A stretch of DNA of 27,426 nt, from positions 1 to 27,426 of the forward strand of contig CAZNZD010000015.1 of assembly GCA_964577435.1 (NCBI GenBank), read 5' to 3'. Under the pieces are notes generated by a model. That model searched no databases. It had not been told where the DNA came from and saw only the letters and a list, made by a program, of their open reading frames with translations. The translations under genes and the position numbers were made by a program. Source of the stretch: MWDF01 sp964577435. GTDB lineage: Bacteria; Bacillota; DTU025; MWDF01. Positions 1 through 7,630 of the stretch are shown here, piece by piece (within the stretch, counting starts at the first letter, position 1; every line of letters begins with the position of its first letter).

Positions 1-337
1 CCTTCGCGATATCGGCCTTGCCGTACTCCCTCTTGTCAGCGCGGGCGACCTTGCCTCCCAGGTGGAAGGCCATCAGCTGCATGCCGTAGCAGATGCCGAG
101 CACGGGTATGCCCATGTCGAATATTGCCTTATCGATCTGGGGCGCCTTCTCGCCGTAGACGCTGGAAGGGCCGCCGGAGAGAATTATACCCTTGGGCTCA
201 AGCCTCTCAACCTCGGATGCCGGGATGTCGTGCCTGACAATCTCGCAATAGACGTTCGCTTCCCTGACCCGGCGTGCTATAAGCTTGCTGTACTGCGAGC
301 CGAAGTCCAGTATCATGACCAGTTCGTTGCCCTTCAT
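1..337 (-). CDS. guaA: GMP synthase (glutamine-hydrolysing), N-terminal part, cut by the window edge
   Basis: Only the first ~112 residues are present; the rest lies beyond position 1. They form the start of a class I glutamine amidotransferase domain: an early ILDFGSQYSKLIARRVRE segment, then GIILSGGPSSVY, then GIPVLGICYGMQLMA, which holds the nucleophilic cysteine of the GICYGMQ elbow. This combination is diagnostic of GuaA, which converts XMP to GMP using glutamine and ATP in the cytoplasm. The start is ATG at 337. It lies 3 nt after the hpt stop, and its ribosome binding site AAGGAG overlaps that stop, so the two genes are almost certainly co-transcribed and possibly translationally coupled. 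The pairing makes sense because hpt salvages guanine and hypoxanthine while GuaA makes GMP. The ATP-pyrophosphatase and dimerisation domains cannot be checked here. Confidence 0.95.
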   Translation of the reverse strand, partial: MKGNELVMILDFGSQYSKLIARRVREANVYCEIVRHDIPASEVERLEPKGIILSGGPSSVYGEKAPQIDKAIFDMGIPVLGICYGMQLMAFHLGGKVARADKREYGKADIAK

Positions 338-340
338 CCC

Positions 341-913
341 TTACTCCTTGGCTTCGTCGTTCCAGACGTGGTCTTTGGGTATGGCGATGTAAGCGAGGTT
401 CCTGAAGCGCTGCGCGTAGTCCAGGCCGTAGCCGACCACGAACTCGTTACCGACCGTGAAGCCGTTGTAGTCAGCGGTGATTGCCGCCTTCCTGGACGCC
501 GGCTTGTCCAGAAGCGTCACAATCTTGAAAGACGCGGGCTTCTGGCTCAGGAAATAGCTCTTCAGGTAGTTAAGCGTAAGGCCAGTGTCGATTATATCCT
601 CGACAAGAAGCACGTTCTTCCCCTCGATGACGGTGTCGATGTCCTTGTCGATTCTCACCGTGCCGGAGGACTTGGTGGCGTCGCCGTAGCTTGCTGCTGC
701 GATCGAATCGACCTTCATCGGCACGTCGATGCGCCTGATGAGGTCTGCGAAGAACACCGAGGCTCCCCTGAGGACGAATATCACTACGAGCTCCTTGCCG
801 GCGTAGTCCGCGCTGATCTGCTTGCCGAGCTCATCGACCCTCGCTTTGATCTGCCCTTCGGTGATAAGTACGCGCGCGATGTCGTCGTGGACTACGGGTG
901 AGATCCTTCCCAT
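341..913 (-). CDS. hpt: Hypoxanthine(-guanine) phosphoribosyltransferase
   Basis: A 190-residue type I phosphoribosyltransferase that transfers phosphoribose from PRPP to hypoxanthine or guanine in purine salvage. The PRPP-binding loop VEDIIDTGLT lies at residues 104-113. The pyrophosphate-loop region VLRGASVFFADL is at 47-58. The base-binding end carries LDKPASRK at 135-142 and VGNEFVVGYGLDYAQRFRN at 154-172. The length is normal for bacterial Hpt (about 175-190). The start is ATG at 913 behind GGAGGG with a 6-nt spacer. A 34-nt gap separates it from comB upstream, with no visible terminator or strong promoter, and guaA follows after 3 nt. In many Gram-positives hpt sits between tilS and ftsH; that context is absent here. 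Confidence 0.96.
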   Translation of the reverse strand: MGRISPVVHDDIARVLITEGQIKARVDELGKQISADYAGKELVVIFVLRGASVFFADLIRRIDVPMKVDSIAAASYGDATKSSGTVRIDKDIDTVIEGKNVLLVEDIIDTGLTLNYLKSYFLSQKPASFKIVTLLDKPASRKAAITADYNGFTVGNEFVVGYGLDYAQRFRNLAYIAIPKDHVWNDEAKE

Positions 914-947
914 GCCTATCCCTCCTCAGATCGTCTGTCTTAAAGCC

Positions 948-1688
948 TTATGCCCCGACAAGCGCGAGCCTTCCGTCTATGCTCGTGGCCTTGGGCACAG
1001 AATCCAGCGCGTCCACCCTGCTGCAGTAGGCGACGTCTTCGGCGAAGCCCTCCTCTATGAGGTAGAGCGCGTGGTCGCATTGCCTTACCGAACCTGGTAT
1101 GTCGTGCTTGCAGGCCCTATATAGCGTAAGAGCCGCCCAGCCCGGGTCGGTCATCTCGAACTTCAAGCCCGCCGCCTTCATCTTCTCTATGATCAGCCCC
1201 GCACAGATGGCATCCTCGGCCCCGAAGGTGCCGTCCTGCCCCGCGCATACCAGAATTATATCTTTACCGGAGGCTATGAGGAAGTCCGCCGCCGCGCCCG
1301 CGTTAAGAAGGCTTGCGGCGATGAGCACCTTGGAATCCGCATACCTCGCCAAGGCCTTGGTCCCGTTGGTGCTGGCTAGCACGACTCGGCGCCCTCCCAC
1401 CCTCTCCTCGGAGAACTCAAGCGGGGTGTTGCCGAGGTCGAAGCCCTCGGGCTTGATGCCCATCCTCTCGCCGCAAAGAAGCGCATCTCCCAGCTTAGCT
1501 GCAGTATCCCTCGCCACTTCTATGCCAGCCACAGGAAAAAGCGCGCTTGTGCCAGAATCTATCGCCTTTGTTATGGTGCTCGTCGCCCTCAGCACATCGA
1601 TGATGGCGACAGCGCACTCACCCTTCGGAAGAAGCGTCGCGGAATCCATGGTAAGCGCTACATCCAGCCTGACCTTGCCTTCCCTCAT
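948..1688 (-). CDS. ComB-family protein (2-phosphosulfolactate phosphatase family)
   Basis: A 246-residue member of the ComB family, named for the Mg-dependent enzyme that dephosphorylates 2-phosphosulfolactate in coenzyme M synthesis. Family blocks visible are IIDVLRATSTI (29-39), CGERMGIKPEGFDLGN (72-87), STNGTKAL (106-113) and CAGQDGTFGAEDAICAG (148-164). These are the conserved substrate and metal-site segments of the fold. The start is ATG at 1688 with GGAGG about 8 nt upstream, overlapping the LCP gene stop by 4 nt (ATGA). No other coenzyme M gene (comA, comC, comDE) is in the window. Bacterial members of this family occur in organisms that do not make coenzyme M, so the substrate is open. 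It may act on sulfolactate phosphate or on another small phosphoester. Confidence 0.88.
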   Translation of the reverse strand: MREGKVRLDVALTMDSATLLPKGECAVAIIDVLRATSTITKAIDSGTSALFPVAGIEVARDTAAKLGDALLCGERMGIKPEGFDLGNTPLEFSEERVGGRRVVLASTNGTKALARYADSKVLIAASLLNAGAAADFLIASGKDIILVCAGQDGTFGAEDAICAGLIIEKMKAAGLKFEMTDPGWAALTLYRACKHDIPGSVRQCDHALYLIEEGFAEDVAYCSRVDALDSVPKATSIDGRLALVGA

Positions 1689-2743
1689 CTGCCGCCTCCG
1701 CCCTTTATGCTTTCTATGAGCTTTCCTATCTCCGCGTCGTCCGCCTCCCAGTATGGCCCGCTGAAGTGGCCGGGAAGCGTCATCGCCTCGAAGTTTGACG
1801 GTCCCACCTTAAGGGCCCTCATGCCTATCGCTGCGTATTCGTACAGGTTCATGTCGTTAACCACGTACTTGTCGACTATGTCCTTGAACTCCCCCACCTT
1901 GAATATATGGGCGGGGTTTATGGCCGCTTTCGCAAGCGACATAAATAGCTGCTGCTGCCTGGCGACTCTTGCAATGTCTCCGAGCGCATCCTGCCTGTAC
2001 CTTACGAAACCGAGGGCCTGCTTGCCGTTTAGCACTTGCTTGCCGGGCTTGAGGTCGATTATATACTTGGCCGCCTCATCCTCATAGTACATCCTCTTGT
2101 CCACCGTGACGGTGACGCCGCCTAAGGCGTCCACGAAGCCCACGAAGGCGTCGAAGTCGACTTTGATCCAGCGGTCGACGCCGAGGCCTGTGACCTTCCT
2201 TACGCCCTCCATGAGTGCATCCGGGGGAAGGCCCTTGTAAAGGGAGTTGAACCTTACTTCCCGCCCGCCGCCGTTTGCGACAAGCGTATCCCTGGGGATG
2301 GATATTATCGTCGCGGTCTGAGCGCCTCTTGGCATCAGCAGCACCATGACCACGTCGGCCCTTCCGATGCTGACCTCAGCCCTGGTGTTCGGCGCGACGT
2401 AGTCCACGTCAGTGCCCACTACCATTAGGGTGAACACCCCGTCGTCACCGAAGGGGAGCTTGGACGGCAGCACCATGTATACATATCCCACGCTTAGAAG
2501 AAGTATCGCCGCGATGAGCCCTAATGCTACTGCGGCTGTGAAGCAGCCGCCCCTGCCGCGCCTGGCCTTGGGTCCGTCGGCCGGGGTCTCCTCCATAAAG
2601 GATCGCTCTGACTCGCCGGAATCCTCCGGGAAGGGCTCTGCGCCCTCCTCAGGGAATCCTGCGCCGGACTCGCCTTCCTCGTCCCTGTACTTCTTAAGCT
2701 GGTCTTCGAAACGCTCTTCTTTCCTGCCGTCGAGTTCGCGCAT
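1685..2743 (-). CDS. LytR-CpsA-Psr (LCP) family cell-wall glycopolymer ligase
   Basis: A 352-residue type II membrane protein. The first ~60 residues are acidic and cytoplasmic, RARRGRGG-like basic residues (60-66) precede a single membrane helix (about 68-92), and the extracellular LCP domain starts near 103. LCP hallmarks are GRADVVMVL (127-135), ISIPRDTLV (147-155), FDAFVGFVDALGGVTVTVD (197-215) and LNGKQALGFVRYRQD...GDIARVARQQQ (238-265), including the arginines that bind the polyprenyl pyrophosphate. Family members move wall polymers (teichoic acid, arabinogalactan or capsule) from a lipid carrier to peptidoglycan outside the membrane. This supports a monoderm host. The start is ATG at 2743, preceded by GAGGATGGGAAG. 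It lies 18 nt after tsaD and overlaps comB by 4 nt. Confidence 0.92.
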   Translation of the reverse strand: MRELDGRKEERFEDQLKKYRDEEGESGAGFPEEGAEPFPEDSGESERSFMEETPADGPKARRGRGGCFTAAVALGLIAAILLLSVGYVYMVLPSKLPFGDDGVFTLMVVGTDVDYVAPNTRAEVSIGRADVVMVLLMPRGAQTATIISIPRDTLVANGGGREVRFNSLYKGLPPDALMEGVRKVTGLGVDRWIKVDFDAFVGFVDALGGVTVTVDKRMYYEDEAAKYIIDLKPGKQVLNGKQALGFVRYRQDALGDIARVARQQQLFMSLAKAAINPAHIFKVGEFKDIVDKYVVNDMNLYEYAAIGMRALKVGPSNFEAMTLPGHFSGPYWEADDAEIGKLIESIKGGGGR

Positions 2744-2761
2744 GTCTTCCCATCCTCAATG

Positions 2762-3757
2762 CTAAATTGCCTTCCACGAGGGGTCAGCGTTGGCGTCCAG
2801 TGCCGAACGCTCCCCGGCTTTGAGCCTGAAGTACCCCGCTGAGGCTATCATGGCGGCGTTGTCCGTGCAGTAGGCCGCCTCAGGTATTATAAGCTCGCAG
2901 GAGGCCTCTTCGCAAAGGGACTTGCACCTAGCCCTCAAAGCCTTGTTCGCAGCCACCCCGCCTGACACCGCAAGCTTCTTGAGCCCTGTGATCCTAAGTG
3001 CCTCGCCCGCCCTTTCGGCAAGCGCCTCGACGGCCGCCTTCTGGAAGCTTGCGGCAATGTCGGCCCTCGCGTCGTCGCTTGCAGCCGCCGTCGCAAGGCG
3101 CACCGCCGCGGTCTTAAGCCCCGAGAAGCTTATATCTAGGGGATTGTCCCTTACAGCCACCTTCGGGAACCTCACCGCGTCGGAGTTTCCCTTCATGGCG
3201 AGCCTCTCTAGGTTCGGGCCTCCGGGATATTCCAGCTTAAGGGCCCTTGCCACCTTGTCGAAGGCCTCTCCTGCAGCGTCGTCTCTTGTCCTGCTCATCC
3301 TGTGATACTTCCCGTGAGCCTCGATAACGGTGAGGTCCGTATGCCCTCCTGATACTGTAAGGCACAGGAAGGGCGGCTCAAGCTCAGGCCTTCCAAGGAA
3401 GTTCGCATAAATGTGCCCTTCGATGTGGTTCACCCCCACGAAGGGCTTGCCTGTCGACCAGGCGAGCGCCTTGGCATACGATAGCCCGACAAGAAGCGCG
3501 CCTACAAGGCCTGGGCCTGCGGTGGCGGATATGCCATACAGCTCCTCGAAGCGGACATCTCCCATGGCCTCCTCGACCACGGGGACTATCGCCTCCACAT
3601 GCCTTCTGGACGCTATCTCCGGCACCACGCCCCCATATCTTCTGTGCTCCTCCATCTGGGAGGCGATGACGCAGGTGCGGACGGTCCTTCCGGAATCCAC
3701 AAGGGACGCGGACGTCTCGTCGCAGCTTGATTCTATTCCCAAAACCAGCTCAGACAA
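2762..3757 (-). CDS. tsaD: tRNA N6-adenosine threonylcarbamoyltransferase TsaD
   Basis: A 331-residue ASKHA-fold protein that, with TsaB and TsaE, transfers threonylcarbamoyl from TC-AMP to A37 of ANN-decoding tRNAs. Seen: ELVLGIESSCDETSASLV at the N-terminus, metal-binding VNHIEGHIYANF with H111 and H115, SGGHTDL (136-142), AAGEAFDKVARAL (161-173), LAVSGGVAANKALR (262-275) and TDNAAMIA with D299. The open frame runs 26 codons further upstream. The family N-terminus, a GGGAGG site 7 nt before a TTG codon and an 8-nt overlap with the rimI stop all place the true start at TTG 3757. Together with tsaE, tsaB and rimI it forms the classic t6A gene cluster. Confidence 0.96.
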   Translation of the reverse strand: MSELVLGIESSCDETSASLVDSGRTVRTCVIASQMEEHRRYGGVVPEIASRRHVEAIVPVVEEAMGDVRFEELYGISATAGPGLVGALLVGLSYAKALAWSTGKPFVGVNHIEGHIYANFLGRPELEPPFLCLTVSGGHTDLTVIEAHGKYHRMSRTRDDAAGEAFDKVARALKLEYPGGPNLERLAMKGNSDAVRFPKVAVRDNPLDISFSGLKTAAVRLATAAASDDARADIAASFQKAAVEALAERAGEALRITGLKKLAVSGGVAANKALRARCKSLCEEASCELIIPEAAYCTDNAAMIASAGYFRLKAGERSALDANADPSWKAI

Positions 3758-4235
3758 TGCCGTGCCTCCCGCCCGCCTTGGCCCTGAAGTAGGATGTATT
3801 CCACATGATGACCGCATCCTCGCCGTTGTCCTCATAATAGCCCGGCCTCACCCCGGCGCTAATAAAGCCGAGCCCGTCGTACAGGTGCCGCGCGGTGAGG
3901 TTCGTGACCCTCACCTCAAGCGTCATCGCCCCCACACCTTCGGCCGCCGCCAGGTCCATGAGCCTTATCATGAGCGCCTTCCCGTACCCCTTGCCCCTCT
4001 TATCCTTCCTTATCGCGACGTTGGTCACGTGGGCCTCGTCGTATATCCTCCAGTAGCCGGCGTATCCGACAACCTCCTCGCCCTCTTTGGCTATGACGTA
4101 ACGGGCGTGGTCGTTATCGAGCTCCATCTCGAAGGATTCCCTGCTCCATGGGCTGCTGAAGCTCCCCTTCTCGATTTCCCAGACGGAGCTTACATGCTCC
4201 GCCGACATCATGCAGAAGCTCAGCAGGGCGCACAC
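3750..4235 (-). CDS. rimI: Ribosomal protein S18 alanine N-acetyltransferase RimI
   Basis: A 161-residue GNAT acetyltransferase of the RimI type, which acetylates the N-terminal alanine of ribosomal protein S18 using acetyl-CoA. Motifs: VWEIEKGSFSSPWSRESF (18-35), the beta strand VTNVAIRKDKRGKGYG with the acetyl-CoA loop RGKGYG at 80-85, E107 in TLEVRVTN, and ARHLYDGLGFISAGVRPGYY (115-134) with the catalytic-type Tyr119. The listed start is GTG at 4235, inside the last codons of tsaB (16-nt overlap). A GAGGGG site lies very close to it, so a CTG a few codons downstream or the ATG pair at residues 9-10 are also possible. The position between tsaB and tsaD is the standard one. Confidence 0.93.
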   Translation of the reverse strand: MCALLSFCMMSAEHVSSVWEIEKGSFSSPWSRESFEMELDNDHARYVIAKEGEEVVGYAGYWRIYDEAHVTNVAIRKDKRGKGYGKALMIRLMDLAAAEGVGAMTLEVRVTNLTARHLYDGLGFISAGVRPGYYEDNGEDAVIMWNTSYFRAKAGGRHGIV

Positions 4236-4936
4236 TTCCCCTCAGATGCGATTACCGCCTTGATCTCCGCCTCCGAATGCTTGATGTAGAAGGGGGCGAG
4301 CTCGGCAGGGCTTACTGAAAGACCCCTCTCGTGAAGCTCCAGCCCCAGCATCGCCACTTTGGCGGGCCTTATTCCCGAATCCTCCGGCGTGGGAAGCACA
4401 ATCAGGCCTTCCGACTCCGATGCGAGCTTCTCCCCGTAAAGAAGCGTAGCGTCCCCGAATGCCATGTGCCTCAATCCCTGGGCCCTCACGCTAGCTGCGA
4501 TCTCGGATACCGTCATCACAGCCGGCTCCGCAATCCTCCTTGCCGCGCCCCCGGTCCCGATGTAGGCCGCGGCATAGCAGTTCTCATGCCTTGCGTCTAT
4601 CACGCACCAGGCGCGCTCGCCCTCTAGAAGCCCGTAAGCGAGAGCGTCAAGGCCGATCACGGGCGCTATGGCGGCCCCAAGCGCCATGCCCATCGCCTTT
4701 GCGCTGGCGACCCCTATCCTTATCCCGGTGAAGGAGCCGGGGCCTGTGCAGCAGGCGATGAGGCTGATGTCGGCCGGCTTGAGGGAGGCATCCTCCATTA
4801 CTCTCGCCACTGAGGACATGAGCCTTTCGGAGTGCGTGCGCTTCACGGAGAGGGAGTACTCGGCAAGCACCCTCCTTCCGTCTAGGACGGCTACTCCTCC
4901 TGTCATGCAGCTTGTATCCATCGCAAGGGTGATCAT
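4220..4936 (-). CDS. tsaB: tRNA threonylcarbamoyladenosine biosynthesis protein TsaB
   Basis: A 238-residue TsaD paralogue that lacks the metal site and serves as the dimerisation platform of the TsaBDE complex. Seen: the N-terminal strand ITLAMDTSCMTGGVAVL, a THSERLM helix near 34-40, CCTGPGSFTGIRIGVASAK around 62-80, and the C-terminal PFYIKHSEAEIKA that matches the usual P-Y-x-R-x-S-E-A-E ending. The frame stays open for 54 codons further upstream, but that stretch is a shadow of tsaE. The start is ATG at 4936, which overlaps the tsaE stop in ATGA and has GGAGG 4 nt upstream. The downstream end overlaps the proposed rimI start by 16 nt. Confidence 0.95.
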   Translation of the reverse strand: MITLAMDTSCMTGGVAVLDGRRVLAEYSLSVKRTHSERLMSSVARVMEDASLKPADISLIACCTGPGSFTGIRIGVASAKAMGMALGAAIAPVIGLDALAYGLLEGERAWCVIDARHENCYAAAYIGTGGAARRIAEPAVMTVSEIAASVRAQGLRHMAFGDATLLYGEKLASESEGLIVLPTPEDSGIRPAKVAMLGLELHERGLSVSPAELAPFYIKHSEAEIKAVIASEGKCAPC

Positions 4937-5421
4937 CTTTCCTCCGCCATGATGCCGGAGCCCTCCGGCACCTCTATCCCGATTGTCCTTGCTTCCTCCT
5001 CGGCTCCCTGGGTTATCGTCACCGTGATGACCTGCCTTCGCCTCCCGCCCTGAGAGGCAGCCTCGCCCAATACCGCCTTCTCGATGGGGTCGGGCCACTC
5101 AACGGCGGCCACGGCATTCCCCTCGAAATACTCCATGAGGCCGCTCTCCTCGGCCTCCTCGGGCCCTGAGAGCCGGTAGAGGTCCATGTGGTAGAGCTTT
5201 CTTCCGTCTCCGTGCTCGTGCACGAGTGTGAATGTAGGGCTTGCCACATCCGACGGGTCAAGGCCCAGGCCCTTGGCAAGGCCCCTTGTGAAGCAAGTCT
5301 TGCCGGCACCTATGTCCCCCTTAAGGAGCACCACTGCGCCTTCGGGAAGGGCGTTGCCGAGCCTTTCGCCCAACGCCTCCGTATCGGACTCCGACAGGCT
5401 GGTGAAGATGTACCTGGGCAA
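4933..5421 (-). CDS. tsaE: tRNA threonylcarbamoyladenosine biosynthesis ATPase TsaE
   Basis: A 162-residue P-loop ATPase that drives turnover of the TsaBD complex in t6A synthesis. The Walker A motif GDIGAGKT is at 35-42. It is followed by SPTFTLVHEH (61-70), LYHMDLYRL (76-84) and the AVEWPD segment (106-111), all TsaE signatures. The start is TTG at 5421, one base after the M20 gene stop, with AAGG about 9 nt upstream. The last residues overlap tsaB by 4 nt. The C-terminal ~40 residues are longer and more polar than in compact homologues of about 150 residues, a modest difference. Confidence 0.94.
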   Translation of the reverse strand: MPRYIFTSLSESDTEALGERLGNALPEGAVVLLKGDIGAGKTCFTRGLAKGLGLDPSDVASPTFTLVHEHGDGRKLYHMDLYRLSGPEEAEESGLMEYFEGNAVAAVEWPDPIEKAVLGEAASQGGRRRQVITVTITQGAEEEARTIGIEVPEGSGIMAEER

Positions 5422-5422
5422 C

Positions 5423-6610
5423 TTACTTCACCTTCGCATTAAGGGCGAACGGCGCCGCCGCATAAAGCTTCATCATCGTTATAAGCGCCCTCTCGTCGAG
5501 GTTGAAGCAGGGGTTATGGGCCATATCTGAGTACTGGCCGCCCGCATTCGCCGAACCTATGAACATGAAGGTGCCGGGCACCTTCTGAAGGAAGAAGGCG
5601 AAGTCCTCGCCTCCCATGGTGGGTGCGGCCTTAACTACGTTCTCGGCACCGAGCATCTCGGCAGCAAGCTCCCTCATCATGTTTGTGACGGCGGCATCGT
5701 TCACAAGCGCCGGATAGAGCTCCTTGTAGCTTACGCTCGCCTTAGCTCCCATTGCCGAGGCTATGCCCTCCACCATCTCCCGGATGCTCCTCTTCACTAT
5801 GTCCTGCACCGCCTTGTCGTAGGTCCTGACCGTCCCTGTTAGCTTGCACCTGTCGGCGATGACGTTGTGCCTGTAGCCGGCGTTAACCGTGCCGATCGTC
5901 ACCACGCAGGGCATGGCCGGGTCAATCCTTCTAGAGACTATTGTCTGCAGCGCGTTTACTATCGCCGCCATGACGGGAACCGTGTCCACCGTCTCATGAG
6001 GGGCCGCGGCATGCCCGCCCACCCCGGTAATCTCTATCTCGATGACGTCGGGCGCCGCGAACATCGGCCCTTCGAGAAACGCCGCCTGGCCTGGCAGGTA
6101 ATCTCCCCAGACGTGGCCGCCGACTACGAAGTCGACGCCGTCAAGCGCGCCTTCCTCTATCATCCTCAAAGCTCCGCCGGGACCTTCCTCAGCCGGCTGG
6201 AACAGGAACTTGACCGTTCCTGAGAGCTCGTCGCGCATGCCTGAGAGGAGCTTTGCGGTGGCAAGGAGTCCCGCGGTGTGGGAATCGTGCCCGCAGCCGT
6301 GCATCCAGCCCTCATGCTCGGACTTGAAGGGAAGGCCCGTCTGCTCCGTTATCGGAAGGCCGTCCATGTCGGCCCTTATGGCCACGGTGGGGCCGGGGTG
6401 GGCACCTATGAGTGTCGCCACCACGCCTGTTTCCGCCACTTTCGTTCTAATGTCGTCCAGGCCCAGCCTGCTAAGGTAATCGATCACGAAGGCCGAAGTC
6501 TTGTACTCCTTAAGCCCCTCCTCAGGTATCCTGTGAAGGGCGCGGCGTATCTCCACCGCCTCGAAGTAGAGCTTCTCGGCCTCGGCTTTTATCCTCTCGT
6601 ACGCGCTCAT
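5423..6610 (-). CDS. M20 family amidohydrolase (N-acyl-amino-acid/hippurate hydrolase type)
   Basis: A 395-residue metallopeptidase-fold amidohydrolase of the M20D type, which removes an acyl or aryl group from N-acyl amino acids or related amides. Metal and active-site blocks: IRADMDGLPITE (78-89), MHGCGHDSHTAG (103-114) with H104, C106 and H108, FQPAEEGPGGA (137-147) with E141/E142, GGHVWGD (164-170), the dimerisation-domain GVGGHAAAPH, and MGGEDFAFF near the C-terminus. No signal peptide is visible, so it should be cytoplasmic. The start is ATG at 6610, overlapping the asparaginase stop by 4 nt with only a weak AAAGG upstream, which suggests translational coupling. The exact substrate cannot be read from sequence; indole-acetyl-amino-acid, hippurate and N-acetyl-diaminopimelate hydrolases share these motifs. 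Confidence 0.92.
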   Translation of the reverse strand: MSAYERIKAEAEKLYFEAVEIRRALHRIPEEGLKEYKTSAFVIDYLSRLGLDDIRTKVAETGVVATLIGAHPGPTVAIRADMDGLPITEQTGLPFKSEHEGWMHGCGHDSHTAGLLATAKLLSGMRDELSGTVKFLFQPAEEGPGGALRMIEEGALDGVDFVVGGHVWGDYLPGQAAFLEGPMFAAPDVIEIEITGVGGHAAAPHETVDTVPVMAAIVNALQTIVSRRIDPAMPCVVTIGTVNAGYRHNVIADRCKLTGTVRTYDKAVQDIVKRSIREMVEGIASAMGAKASVSYKELYPALVNDAAVTNMMRELAAEMLGAENVVKAAPTMGGEDFAFFLQKVPGTFMFIGSANAGGQYSDMAHNPCFNLDERALITMMKLYAAAPFALNAKVK

Positions 6611-7626
6611 CTTGAGACCAGCCTTTCTGCAACGGGCTGAAGCGTGAAGCCCGGCCTTATCTCGCCTACCAGGTTTCCTTTGTTGTTTCTGACCGGCTTA
6701 ACCGGGTCCATCGCGGCGCCCTCGTCCGGCATCACGCCGTACTGCTGGAGGGCGCTGGTCACTGCCGTATGATAGGCCCTGTCGGACCCGTCGTCGATTT
6801 TCATCGCGAAGCCGATGCCCTTACCGGCAAGGCCCAGGCAGAAGACGCCCTCGGCGCCGTTCTTGGCGAAGATCCTACCTTTGTGGGCCTTCATGAGAAG
6901 GCTCGCGAAGCCGTAGGTCCCGGCCACCATCTCGGGGTTTGCCATCATGGCAGCAGTCACCCTTGCCGCAGCCTTCCTGTACTTCTCAGGAAGCGTCCTC
7001 GGGTCGGAGAGCCTCGCGTAGATGTAACCCATCGCCCAAAGGGGCAGGTAGAAGGAGGACACGCTGCAGCCCTCCACTCCGATGGGTATCTCGGCCTTGG
7101 GGATGCCTGAAAGCTCGGATACCAGCTCATGCGCTGCCACCTGCACCGGATGGTCCGGAAGGTGGTAGTCCTCCATGGGCCAGCCCATGTGCTTGCAGGT
7201 GATGAGCATGCCCGTGTGCTTTCCCGAGCAGTTATGATGAAGCGGGGTCGGCGCCTTGGACGCCCTGATAAGCGCCTCGGCGGAGGCCTTGTCGAACGGC
7301 AGGTGAGTGCCCGTGCTTATTGCGCTTTCCGGTATGCCAGCCTTGGCGAGCATGGACCGGACCGCCTCCACGTGTATGTCCTCACCGAAGTGCGAGGAGC
7401 ATATTACGGCAAGCTCCCTCTCAGTTATCCCGAAATGGTCCACGGCCCCCGTTATGATCGGAAGGAAGGCCTGTATGGGCTTCGCCGACGACCTCCAGTA
7501 TGTACGCTTGGCCTCGTCGCCCGCCTTCGCCAGCACCCTTCCCTCTGAATCCATGAAGACCGCGTTGCCGTAGTGCGCGCTCTCCAGCTCGCCTCCCCTG
7601 GTGAGCTCCACCAATGCCACTGACAT
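6607..7626 (-). CDS. Asparaginase II family protein
   Basis: A 339-residue member of the asparaginase-II-like family (the Rhizobium-type enzyme, unrelated to E. coli AnsB). Family blocks: TYWRSSAKPIQAF (42-54), CSSHFGEDIHVEAV (76-89), LHHNCSGKHTGML (129-141), the EGCSVSSFYLPL segment (185-196), and an F-C-L-G-L-x-G-K-G-I-G-F-A-M-K-I-D-D-G run near 265-283. The predicted reaction is hydrolysis of L-asparagine to aspartate and ammonia in the cytoplasm, although few members have been tested. The segment around 185 usually reads DGCG; here it is EGCS, a small departure in a conserved loop. The start is ATG at 7626 with GGAGGT and a 6-nt spacer, 4 nt after nnr. It overlaps the M20 gene by 4 nt, so the two amide hydrolases are likely coupled. 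Confidence 0.88.
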   Translation of the reverse strand: MSVALVELTRGGELESAHYGNAVFMDSEGRVLAKAGDEAKRTYWRSSAKPIQAFLPIITGAVDHFGITERELAVICSSHFGEDIHVEAVRSMLAKAGIPESAISTGTHLPFDKASAEALIRASKAPTPLHHNCSGKHTGMLITCKHMGWPMEDYHLPDHPVQVAAHELVSELSGIPKAEIPIGVEGCSVSSFYLPLWAMGYIYARLSDPRTLPEKYRKAAARVTAAMMANPEMVAGTYGFASLLMKAHKGRIFAKNGAEGVFCLGLAGKGIGFAMKIDDGSDRAYHTAVTSALQQYGVMPDEGAAMDPVKPVRNNKGNLVGEIRPGFTLQPVAERLVSR

Positions 7627-7630
7627 ATGA

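Noticed and set aside
62..901. 279-codon open frame on the plus strand
   Set aside because: It lies antisense to guaA and hpt, both of which show clear family motifs. GC-rich third positions commonly leave such shadow frames open.
3411..4289. 292-codon plus-strand open frame across tsaD and rimI
   Set aside because: It runs antisense through two conserved genes and their overlap, and has no recognisable domain.
4937..5098. 54-residue N-terminal extension of TsaB
   Set aside because: It is the out-of-frame reading of tsaE. ATG at 4936 has its own ribosome site and matches the family N-terminus.
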